Positions 50,636 to 57,314 of a DNA stretch of 57,314 nt are shown piece by piece. How positions within the stretch are numbered: the first letter of the stretch is position 1; every line of letters begins with the position of its first letter. The notes beneath the pieces were generated by a model. It saw only the letters and a program-made list of their open reading frames with translations, was not told where the DNA came from and did not search any database. The position numbers and the translations under genes are program-made. This stretch comes from an uncultured Bacillota bacterium (GTDB lineage Bacteria > Bacillota_I > Bacilli_A > RF39 > UBA660): positions 1 through 57,314 of the forward strand of contig CAMNHZ010000001.1 of assembly GCA_946540075.1 (NCBI GenBank), read 5' to 3'.

Positions 50636-51901
50636 ATGTTAGAAAATTTAACAGATAAAGAATTTAATGATTTTTCGAGAGACTATCCCAGTAATACCTT
50701 TTTTCAATCATCTTATTGGGGTGAGTTAAAAGCAACAACAGGATGGAAAAGTCATATGGTAGGTATAAAAAAGAATGGTAAAGTTTCAGCTGCAACGCTT
50801 CTTTTGGCAAAGAAAATTCCTTTATTTAACAAGTATATATTTTATGCGCCAAGAGGTTTTTTGGTTAACTATGATAATTTTGATGAATTAAAACAATTTT
50901 GTGACGAAATTACAAAGTATGTAAAGAAAAATAAAGGTATTTTCGTGAAAATCAATCCATATTTAATGTATCAACAACGTGATATAAATGGTAATATCGT
51001 TGATAATGGTGAAAATCATAAACAGGCAGTAGAAAATTTAAAGAAATTAGGGTTTGTTCATAATGGTTTTACTATAAATTATGGTAAAGATTTAGAACCA
51101 AGATGGATATCTGTTTTGGATATAGAAGGAAAAACAAGCGAAGAATTACTTAAAAATATGCGTTCAACAACTCGTTGGGGAATTAATAATAGTTATAAAC
51201 ATGGTTTTAAACTTGTTGAGATAGATGAAAAAAGATTACCAGAGTTTAAGAAATTAATGGAACATACTGGTGAAAGAAGAGGATTTATTGATAGACCACT
51301 ATCTTATTATAAGAATATGTATAAAGCCTTTAGTAAAGATGATAATATTAAAATATTGCTGGTAGAATTAAATGTAAAGGAATATTTAGAAAATTTAGAC
51401 AAGCAATTATCAGACTTAACTTCTAAAATTGAGAATGCCAGAGTTAAAGCAGATAGTGCAAAGGCAAAAAGAAGTTTAAAAGAGTTTGAAAAACAAGAAA
51501 TAAATTTAAGAAAAAGAATCGACAATTTAAAACAAATCAAGACAGAAAAAGGAGATATAATTGTTGTAGCTGGTGGTTTGTTTATGACTTATGGAACTCA
51601 AGTTATATCACTATTTGGAGCATCATATCGTGAATATATGAAGTTTAATGGTCAATATTTCTTAAATTTTGAAATGATAAAATACGCTGTTGAAAACAAT
51701 TATAAAAAGTATAACTTTTTAGGGATAACAGGAGAGTTTAACGAAGATTCTCCTATGTATGGTTTGTTTGATTTTAAACGTGGCTTTAATTCTGATGTAG
51801 TTGAATTAATTGGAGAGTTTAATAAAGTTACAAATAAGTTTTATTATTATATATATAACGTTATGTTCTTTATGTATCGTAAGTTAAAGAAATGGATGTG
51901 A
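50636..51901 (+). CDS. FemABX-family aminoacyltransferase 2
   Basis: 421-residue paralogue of the divergent neighbour, with the same layout: NTFFQSSYWGELK near residue 22, IFYAPRGFLV near 75, MRSTTRWGINNS near 178, coiled-coil arm (about 250-300), then FLGITGEFNEDSPMYGLFDFKRGF near 360. Equal length and shared motifs point to a duplication, while the sequences differ enough to suggest different positions in the bridge. GGTGATA lies before the ATG. It is followed by rpiB after 4 bases. Confidence 0.9.
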   Translation: MLENLTDKEFNDFSRDYPSNTFFQSSYWGELKATTGWKSHMVGIKKNGKVSAATLLLAKKIPLFNKYIFYAPRGFLVNYDNFDELKQFCDEITKYVKKNKGIFVKINPYLMYQQRDINGNIVDNGENHKQAVENLKKLGFVHNGFTINYGKDLEPRWISVLDIEGKTSEELLKNMRSTTRWGINNSYKHGFKLVEIDEKRLPEFKKLMEHTGERRGFIDRPLSYYKNMYKAFSKDDNIKILLVELNVKEYLENLDKQLSDLTSKIENARVKADSAKAKRSLKEFEKQEINLRKRIDNLKQIKTEKGDIIVVAGGLFMTYGTQVISLFGASYREYMKFNGQYFLNFEMIKYAVENNYKKYNFLGITGEFNEDSPMYGLFDFKRGFNSDVVELIGEFNKVTNKFYYYIYNVMFFMYRKLKKWM

Positions 51902-51905
51902 TAAT

Positions 51906-52340
51906 ATGATACTAATTGCAAGTGATCATGCTGGATATGACACAAAAGAACAGTTAAAAAAGTTTTTAAAAGAAAACAATTATGAAGTAGAGGACTTAGG
52001 AACTAATTCTAAAGAATCAGTTGATTATCCTGATTTTGCTATAAAATTAGCCAATAGAGTAATAAAAGAAAAAACATTAGGTATATTAATATGTGGTACA
52101 GGAATTGGTATGAGTATAGCTTGTAATAAAGTAAAAGGTATTAGATGTGCCAAAGTTAGTGATGAACTAGAAGCAAAGTTATGTAAAGAACATAATAATG
52201 CTAATGTAATCGCATTAAGTTCAAGATTACCTCAATCACTATGTAATAGTATTGTAAAAATCTATTTAGAAACACCATTTTCAAATGATGAACGTCATAT
52301 TCGTAGATTAGACAAAATTAGCAAGTACGAATGTCAGTAA
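51906..52340 (+). CDS. rpiB: ribose-5-phosphate isomerase B
   Basis: Interconverts ribulose 5-phosphate and ribose 5-phosphate. 144 residues. ASDHAGYDTKEQL at the N-terminus and Cys63 in LICGTGIGMSIACNK are the active-site signatures; HNNANVIALSSR is the conserved second loop. It overlaps the next gene by 10 bases. Its product feeds PRPP synthesis, though it lies far from the NAD block. Confidence 0.94.
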   Translation: MILIASDHAGYDTKEQLKKFLKENNYEVEDLGTNSKESVDYPDFAIKLANRVIKEKTLGILICGTGIGMSIACNKVKGIRCAKVSDELEAKLCKEHNNANVIALSSRLPQSLCNSIVKIYLETPFSNDERHIRRLDKISKYECQ

Positions 52341-52528
52341 AACCATTTCTATATATTTTTATAGTACCGCTTGTAATTTGGGCGTTAGATGGTGTTAGAA
52401 TAGATGGAATATTTAAAAAAGATAGTTATTATAAGGCTCGTGTTTTGTACCTGATAATTACTTTTGCTTTATCATATTTGTTAGTTAATTTTATAATGGA
52501 TTTTTATATAAATTCAAGAATTATTTAA
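52331..52528 (+). CDS. DUF1146-family small membrane protein (YwzB-like)
   Basis: 65 residues with two hydrophobic segments. The motif WALDGVRIDGIFKKDSYYKA followed by RVLYLIITFALSYLL matches the DUF1146 pattern known from YwzB. In Bacilli this family sits next to the murAA-spoIID region, as here. No clear ribosome site is seen before the ATG, which lies inside rpiB, so translation is probably coupled. Function unknown. Confidence 0.75.
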   Translation: MSVKPFLYIFIVPLVIWALDGVRIDGIFKKDSYYKARVLYLIITFALSYLLVNFIMDFYINSRII

Positions 52529-52532
52529 TTAG

Positions 52533-52558
52533 GCAGTAACTATTACTGCTTTTTATTT
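52533..52558 (+). terminator. intrinsic terminator before spoIID
   Basis: GCAGTA / TACTGC stem with a 5-base loop, then TTTTTATTTT. Confidence 0.75.
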
Positions 52559-52569
52559 TGGGTGATGAT

Positions 52570-53487
52570 ATGAAAAGAATAATAATAATTACATTGTTAA
52601 TAATACTAATACCATTTATTATAGTAAATGTCTTTGTTAGTAAAGATAATATTAAATTTTTGTATGTAAAAAATGCAAAAGTTATAAGAGTAAAAGATGA
52701 ACAATCAGGTAATATTATAACAATGCCATTTGAAGATTATATTGTTGGAGTTTTAGCAGGTGAAATGCCTGCATCATTTAATATAGAAGCTTTAAAAGCT
52801 CAAGCAGTCGCAGCCAGGAGTTATGCACTTAGAAAAATGATTAGTGGTGTTGGTGAAGATTATGACGTAGTAAATACTATAAATAATCAAGTATATTTAA
52901 CTGACCAACAAATAAAGCAAAAATATAATAATAAGTATTCAGAATATATAAAAAAAATAAAAAAAGCAGTATTAGATACTAAAGGAGAATATTTATCATA
53001 TCATGGAGAAATAGTAGAAGCTTTATTCTTTTCAACAAGTACTGGTTACACAGAAAATTGTGAAGAGGTCTTTAGAGAAGAAAAACCATATTTAAAAAGT
53101 GTAGAATCAAAATGGGATAGCGAAGTATCACCTGTATATGATATAGTCACCAATATGCCATTAGATGAATTTTATAAAAAATTAAATTTAGAATATAATG
53201 ATAATCTAAAATTAGAAGTGACTAAAACAACTAGTACCGGGAGAGTAAAAGAAATAAAAATTAATGGTAAAGTTTTTACAGGAAGTGATGTATATAAAAA
53301 ATTATTATTAAAATCAACATATTTTTCAATAGTACAAAAAGATAAGACTGTAAGTATTGAAACAAAAGGATATGGTCACGGAGTAGGTATGAGTCAATAT
53401 GGAGCTCAAGCTATGGCATTAAAAAAATATAATTATAATGAAATTTTAAAATATTATTATACTGGTGTAGAAATTAAAAAAATGTAG
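52570..53487 (+). CDS. spoIID: stage II sporulation protein D (SpoIID, lytic transglycosylase family)
   Basis: SpoIID cleaves glycan strands to drive engulfment of the forespore, with SpoIIM and SpoIIP. One N-terminal membrane helix (about 3-22), then the SpoIID core: MPFEDYIVGVLAGEMPASF (about 53-71) with the catalytic Glu, LKAQAVAARSYALRK, a cysteine-containing ENCEEVFREE region and the C-terminal GYGHGVGMSQYGAQAMA. About 306 residues. The ATG has GGGTGA upstream. The order spoIID, spoIIQ, spoIIID, mbl equals that of B. subtilis. Confidence 0.95.
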   Translation: MKRIIIITLLIILIPFIIVNVFVSKDNIKFLYVKNAKVIRVKDEQSGNIITMPFEDYIVGVLAGEMPASFNIEALKAQAVAARSYALRKMISGVGEDYDVVNTINNQVYLTDQQIKQKYNNKYSEYIKKIKKAVLDTKGEYLSYHGEIVEALFFSTSTGYTENCEEVFREEKPYLKSVESKWDSEVSPVYDIVTNMPLDEFYKKLNLEYNDNLKLEVTKTTSTGRVKEIKINGKVFTGSDVYKKLLLKSTYFSIVQKDKTVSIETKGYGHGVGMSQYGAQAMALKKYNYNEILKYYYTGVEIKKM

Positions 53488-53534
53488 TATAAAAATTTCA
53501 TATTTGTTAACACTTAAAATAGAGGTGAAAAAAT

Positions 53535-54182
53535 ATGAAAAAAAGAAGATTAAAAAAAGGAGTATTACCAGCATTATATGTTATGATTGCATTATTTGCC
53601 ATGGGAGGAACATATTTAGTTGAAAGTATGTTTACAAAAGACACTTTTAATGATAGTAATAATTATGGAAAAGTATCAGATGTAGATAAGAATAATAATG
53701 TTGAAAAACCTGTTGTAAATACAGAAGAAACTATTATAAAACCATTTACTGATACTGATGTAAAAGAAGTAAAAAGTTATTATGATTATAAGGGAGATGA
53801 ATCTTCACAAGAAAATTCTATAATTCTTTATAATAATAAATATATGCAAAATACAGGTATCGCATATGGAGGGAAAAGTGCAGATGAATCATTTGATGTT
53901 GTTTCAATATTAAATGGTAAAGTAGTAGAGGTAAAAGAAGATAAACTATTAGGAAATATTGTTCAAATCAAACATGATAATGATGTTATAAGTGTTTATC
54001 AAAGCTTATCCGATGTAACTGTAAAAAAAGGTGATGACGTAAAACGTGGTCAAGTAATTGCAAAAAGTGGAACTTGTAATATTTCAACTGACTTAGGTAA
54101 TCATTTATTATTTGAATTGATAGTTAAAGGTAGTATAGTTAATCCTAACGACTATTATGACAAGTTAGTAACTGAAATATAG
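53535..54182 (+). CDS. spoIIQ: SpoIIQ-like M23 family protein, catalytically degenerate
   Basis: SpoIIQ links the forespore membrane to mother-cell SpoIIIAH during engulfment. 215 residues: short basic N-terminus, one membrane helix (about 10-30), acidic linker, LytM/M23 domain (about 110-205). The zinc ligands look lost: TGIAYGG stands where H/N-x-x-D is expected and GNHLLFELI replaces HxH. Loss of ligands is also known for B. subtilis SpoIIQ. The call rests on position between spoIID and spoIIID plus domain layout. AGAGGTG lies before the ATG. Confidence 0.82.
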   Translation: MKKRRLKKGVLPALYVMIALFAMGGTYLVESMFTKDTFNDSNNYGKVSDVDKNNNVEKPVVNTEETIIKPFTDTDVKEVKSYYDYKGDESSQENSIILYNNKYMQNTGIAYGGKSADESFDVVSILNGKVVEVKEDKLLGNIVQIKHDNDVISVYQSLSDVTVKKGDDVKRGQVIAKSGTCNISTDLGNHLLFELIVKGSIVNPNDYYDKLVTEI

Positions 54183-54199
54183 GAGCACGGCTCCTTTTT
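54181..54199 (+). terminator. intrinsic terminator after spoIIQ-like gene
   Basis: AGGAGC / GCTCCT stem with loop ACG, then TTTTT. Confidence 0.75.
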
Positions 54200-54244
54200 A
54201 TGTATAAAAATTTTTTATCTAGATATACTATATAGAGGTGTATT

Positions 54245-54499
54245 ATGAATAAGAATATTGTTAATAGGATATTAGAGGAAACTGATTATATAATAAAAAC
54301 AGAAAAAACAATCAGAGAAATTGCCAATGTATTTAATATATCAAAGAGTACTGTACATAAAGATTTACATGAAAGACTAAAATTAATTGATAAAACTAAG
54401 TATTTAAAAGTAAACAAAATATTAAAATATCATATAGATATAAGACACATTCGTGGTGGAGTTTCAACAAAGAAAAAGTATTTAAATTTAGTTAATTAA
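54245..54499 (+). CDS. spoIIID: SpoIIID, mother-cell sporulation transcription factor
   Basis: 84-residue helix-turn-helix regulator that tunes sigma-E and sigma-K genes. The family signature TIREIANVFNISKSTVHKDL (about 25-44) is nearly identical to the SpoIIID consensus, followed by HIDIRHIRGGVSTKKKY near the end. TAGAGGTG lies before the ATG. Position before mbl is as in B. subtilis. Confidence 0.95.
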   Translation: MNKNIVNRILEETDYIIKTEKTIREIANVFNISKSTVHKDLHERLKLIDKTKYLKVNKILKYHIDIRHIRGGVSTKKKYLNLVN

Positions 54500-54524
54500 T
54501 ATACAAAAAAGTATTATTATATGT

Positions 54525-54530
54525 TATAAT
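54525..54530 (+). promoter_or_regulatory. -10 box before mbl
   Basis: TATAAT with TGT just before it (TGTTATAAT), about 30 bp before the mbl start. No strong -35 is seen. Confidence 0.5.
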
Positions 54531-54559
54531 AGATTAGCGATAGAAACGAGGTCGGTAAG

Positions 54560-55558
54560 ATGTTTACAAAAGATATAGGAATAGACTTAGGAACAGCAAA
54601 TGTTTTGATTTATATTAAGGGACAAGGGATTGTACTTAATGAACCAAGCGTTGTTGCAATAGATGAAGAAACAAAAAAACCACTTGCCGTAGGAAGCGAA
54701 GCTCGTGAAATGTTAGGTAGAACTCCAGGAAGAGTAAAAGCTATACGACCTATGAAAGATGGAGTTATTGCTGATTTTGAAATAACAGAAATAATGCTAA
54801 ATCATTTTATTAGGAAAGTTAATGGTAAAAGTTTACTTTCAAGACCTAGAATATTGATTTGTTGCCCATCAAATATAACTCAAGTAGAGAAAAATGCTAT
54901 AAAAGAGGCAGCAGAAAGAACAGGTGCAAAGAGAGTATTCTTAGAAGAAGAACCTAAAGTAGCTGCTGTAGGTGCAGGAATGGATATATCTAAACCTAGT
55001 GGAAATATGGTTATTGATATTGGTGGAGGTACTACTGATATTGCAATCTTATCATTGGGTGGAATAGTAACATCTTCATCATTAAAAGTCGCTGGAAATG
55101 TTTTCGACAATGATATTTTAAAGTATATAAAAGATAAGTATAAACTTTTAATAGGAGATAGAACAGCTGAAGAAATTAAACTTACTATTGGAAATGTATT
55201 TCCAGAAGGTAAAGCAGAAAAAATGGAAGTAAGAGGTAGAGATTTAGTTACTGGACTTCCTCATACAATTACTTTAAGTAGTGAAGAAGTAGAAGAAGCT
55301 TTAAGAGAAAGTGTATATTTACTTATTCATGAAGCAAAAACTGTTCTAGAACAAACACCACCAGAACTATCTGCAGATATAATAGATAAAGGTATAGTTC
55401 TAACAGGAGGAGGAGCTTTAATTAAAGGATTTGATAAATTATTAGCTCATGAATTAAAAGTTCCAGTATTTATTGCTGAAAGCCCACTAACATGTGTTGC
55501 TGAAGGAACTGGTATACTTCTTGATAATATTCATTTGTTAGAAAGTAACATAAGATAA
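54560..55558 (+). CDS. mbl: MreB/Mbl actin-like cell-shape protein
   Basis: Bacterial actin that guides lateral wall synthesis. 332 residues. Phosphate 1 loop DIGIDLGTANVLIY (about 5-18), phosphate 2 loop VIDIGGGTTDIAIL (about 153-166) and GIVLTGGGALIKGFD (adenosine, about 278-292). Position after spoIIID favours Mbl among MreB paralogues. mreC and mreD are not adjacent. The start has AACGAGGTCGG before it. Confidence 0.93.
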   Translation: MFTKDIGIDLGTANVLIYIKGQGIVLNEPSVVAIDEETKKPLAVGSEAREMLGRTPGRVKAIRPMKDGVIADFEITEIMLNHFIRKVNGKSLLSRPRILICCPSNITQVEKNAIKEAAERTGAKRVFLEEEPKVAAVGAGMDISKPSGNMVIDIGGGTTDIAILSLGGIVTSSSLKVAGNVFDNDILKYIKDKYKLLIGDRTAEEIKLTIGNVFPEGKAEKMEVRGRDLVTGLPHTITLSSEEVEEALRESVYLLIHEAKTVLEQTPPELSADIIDKGIVLTGGGALIKGFDKLLAHELKVPVFIAESPLTCVAEGTGILLDNIHLLESNIR

Positions 55559-55583
55559 ACTATAAGAGATTATAGTTTTTTTT
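55558..55583 (+). terminator. intrinsic terminator after mbl
   Basis: AACTATAA / TTATAGTT stem with loop GAGA, then a run of T. Confidence 0.8.
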
Positions 55584-55622
55584 AGTCTAATGTGTTATAA
55601 TTTATTCAGTAGGTGAATTAAT

Positions 55623-56762
55623 ATGCAAGAAACAGTTGTAAATATTGTATATATGGTTATAAGCACATTTGCTATAGTTGCACTTACAGTGCCATTTGTA
55701 AAATCTATGGCAGAACATGTCGGTGCAATGGATATTCCTAATAAAAGAAAGGTTCATAAAAAACCAATGCCACGACTTGGTGGTATAAGCATTTTCATGG
55801 GATTTTTAATTGGGTATATGTTATTTGGTGAAGCAACTTCACAAATGAATTCAATTTTAATTGCAAGTTTTATAGTAGTGTTATTTGGAATATTTGATGA
55901 TATAAAACCAATTAGACCATTAGTTAAATTTGCAGGACAACTTATTGCTGCTTGTATTATAACTTTTTATGGAAATATTGTTATGTATGATATAAGCGCT
56001 TTTGGATTATCATTTAGCTTCGGATTATTTTCTTATCCAATTACAATATTCTTTATATTAGGATGTATAAATTGTATGAATTTAATTGATGGTCTAGATG
56101 GATTAGCAGCTGGAATAAGTTCTATCTATTTTGCAACAATAGGTATAATTGCAACAATACAATCTCATTTTGGATTAGATTTTCTATTAACTTTTATTAT
56201 GTTAGGATCAACCTTAGGTTTCCTAGCATATAATTTCAATCCGGCAACTATATTCATGGGAGATAGTGGTTCAATGTTCTTAGGACTTATAATCGCAGTA
56301 ATTGCATTATTAGGATTTAAGAACGTTACAATGACATCATTAATCATACCATTACTTATTTTGGCAATTCCAATTCTTGATACTTTATTTGCAATCTTAA
56401 GAAGATTAATAAAAGGTGAGAAAATATCAACACCAGATAAATTTCATATCCATCATCAATTTTTAAATCGTAATTTTTCCCAAAAACAAACTGTTATAAT
56501 AATTTATTTAATTAATATATTATTTGCATTTGTATCAATAGTATATATATTAAAAGATGCTGTACTTGGATACATTTGTTACACCATTTTAATGGTATTA
56601 GTATTAACTTTTGTTTTTTCAACTAATGTTATATTTGATACAGCATCATTAAGAAATAAATTAAAGGATAAATTAGATTTGAAAAGTTCTAAATTAAGTA
56701 GTAAAACCAAAAATAAAAGTAGTTCTAAGAAGAAAAAAAGTAATAATACAAAATCAAAATAG
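55623..56762 (+). CDS. undecaprenyl-phosphate GlcNAc-1-phosphate transferase (TagO/WecA-like)
   Basis: Polyprenyl-phosphate hexose-1-phosphate transferase, first enzyme of wall teichoic acid or related glycans. 379 residues with about ten membrane segments. PNKRKVHKKPMPRLGG (about 39-54), NLIDGLDGLAAG (catalytic Asp cluster, about 157-168), FMGDSGSMFLG and the HIHH motif (FHIHHQF) separate it from MraY and fit TagO/WecA. The last 40 residues are a Lys/Ser-rich tail. GTAGGTG lies before the ATG; a terminator follows. Confidence 0.9.
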   Translation: MQETVVNIVYMVISTFAIVALTVPFVKSMAEHVGAMDIPNKRKVHKKPMPRLGGISIFMGFLIGYMLFGEATSQMNSILIASFIVVLFGIFDDIKPIRPLVKFAGQLIAACIITFYGNIVMYDISAFGLSFSFGLFSYPITIFFILGCINCMNLIDGLDGLAAGISSIYFATIGIIATIQSHFGLDFLLTFIMLGSTLGFLAYNFNPATIFMGDSGSMFLGLIIAVIALLGFKNVTMTSLIIPLLILAIPILDTLFAILRRLIKGEKISTPDKFHIHHQFLNRNFSQKQTVIIIYLINILFAFVSIVYILKDAVLGYICYTILMVLVLTFVFSTNVIFDTASLRNKLKDKLDLKSSKLSSKTKNKSSSKKKKSNNTKSK

Positions 56763-56763
56763 A

Positions 56764-56795
56764 AAACACCTCAATAGACATGAAGGTGTTTTTTT
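56764..56795 (+). terminator. intrinsic terminator after tagO-like gene
   Basis: AAACACCT / AGGTGTTT stem with a 12-base loop, then T. A TATAAT a few bases later may be the -10 of the next gene. Confidence 0.75.
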
Positions 56796-56831
56796 GTTAT
56801 AATTTATTTAAGATAAAGAAGGGGGATTTAC

Positions 56832-57272
56832 GTGAAAAGACATTTTTGTGCATCTGTATTTATAATAAATCCAATAAATAAAAAAGTATTATTAGTTTTA
56901 CATCATAAATTCAATCATTGGGTTCAACCAGGTGGTCATATTGAAAATAATGAAACCCCTGAAGAAGCCGCAGTAAGAGAAGCAATGGAAGAAACAGGTA
57001 TTGAAGTAGAATTAATAGGGAAGAGATTTCCTCGAGAAAGTGATTTCATAATTCCAATTGCTATCCAAAGAAATATTAGAAATAATGTAGATGAACATAT
57101 AGATTTTGTCTATCTAGCAATACCAAAACAAGATTCCAAAATATTATATATAAGCAATGAAAGTAACGGAATCAGATGGTTTGATAGGGATGATTTGATT
57201 AAGTATGCAGTCTTTGAAGACATAATCATGACTTACGATCGTGTTATAAATGATGAGAATTTATGGAAATAG
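56832..57272 (+). CDS. Nudix hydrolase, substrate unknown
   Basis: 146-residue Nudix protein starting with GTG (GGGGGATTTAC before it). The Nudix box is complete: GGHIENNE, then VREAMEETGI (about 37-59), so it should be an active Mg-dependent diphosphatase. The preceding HHKFNHWVQPGGH resembles MutT-like sanitising enzymes. It is a stand-alone gene between two terminators. Substrate cannot be read from sequence. Confidence 0.88.
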   Translation: MKRHFCASVFIINPINKKVLLVLHHKFNHWVQPGGHIENNETPEEAAVREAMEETGIEVELIGKRFPRESDFIIPIAIQRNIRNNVDEHIDFVYLAIPKQDSKILYISNESNGIRWFDRDDLIKYAVFEDIIMTYDRVINDENLWK

Positions 57273-57285
57273 AACAGAAGTTAAT

Positions 57286-57314
57286 AAAAAAGTTTATGTC
57301 ATCATAAACTTTTT
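57286..57314 (+). terminator. intrinsic terminator at right window edge
   Basis: AAAAAGTTTATG / CATAAACTTTTT stem (12 bp) with a 4-base loop. The T-run reaches the end of the window. Confidence 0.7.

Noticed and set aside
1..57314. tRNA or rRNA genes
   Set aside because: I scanned intergenic regions for cloverleaf signatures and rRNA segments and saw none, but without a covariance search a divergent tRNA could be missed.

Overview
The window is the replication-origin region of a very AT-rich, low-GC Gram-positive bacterium. It uses the standard code (TGA serves as a stop in several genes). It has a cell wall (MurA, TagO-like, Lgt, two Fem ligases, MreB/Mbl) and carries endospore genes (bofA, spoIIR, spoIID, a spoIIQ-like gene, spoIIID). 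The gene order is a compressed version of the Bacillus subtilis origin region, so I place it in the Bacilli, probably near the reduced Erysipelotrichia/RF39-like lineages. The exact lineage cannot be read from this window.

Layout. oriC flanks dnaA (about 13.57-15.46 kb). Everything to its left is on the minus strand and everything to its right on the plus strand, except one Fem ligase gene at 49.2-50.5 kb, so transcription is co-directional with the forks. Left arm, reading away from oriC: dnaA, dnaN, a comK homologue behind three tandem Spo0A-type boxes, recF, gyrB, gyrA, three perfect parS sites, the SRP RNA, tadA, dnaX, ebfC, recR, bofA, holB, ricT and a cut trmN6-type methylase.

Right arm: rpmH, rnpA, yidC, khpB, an HD-domain gene, mnmE, a ZIP transporter, mnmG, rsmG and a very large Noc-type protein. 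Where soj-spo0J would be expected there is a 7-kb NAD block: nicotinamidase, NAPRTase, Nudix hydrolase, NadE, a PRPP synthetase, a radical SAM protein, NadD and the regulator NrtR. Two promoters of this block carry the same palindrome over the -10 box, and the whole block is bracketed by two copies of an intergenic repeat. Next come uvrB with a radical SAM/SPASM gene, yvlD-like, lgt, whiA, a GdpP catalytic core without its sensor half, rplI, dnaB, an M23/LysM/G5 peptidase, walJ, rlmH, spoIIR, mntP, fba, murA, a degenerate SGNH protein, a BI-1 protein, rpmE, the two Fem genes, rpiB, a DUF1146 gene, spoIID, spoIIQ-like, spoIIID, mbl, tagO-like and a Nudix gene.

How it fits together. The window holds replication initiation and elongation (DnaA, beta clamp, tau, delta prime, DnaB, gyrase), recombination and repair (RecF, RecR, UvrB), chromosome organisation (parS, Noc), tRNA modification (MnmE/MnmG, TadA, TrmN6-type), membrane insertion (SRP RNA, YidC) and wall synthesis. 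Sporulation genes are embedded in these housekeeping operons. The most interesting parts are the NrtR-controlled NAD block with its radical SAM member and flanking repeats, the Noc protein with a roughly 450-residue Asn-rich insert, and comK behind Spo0A-type boxes. I saw no tRNA or rRNA genes, CRISPR arrays, transposases or prophage.
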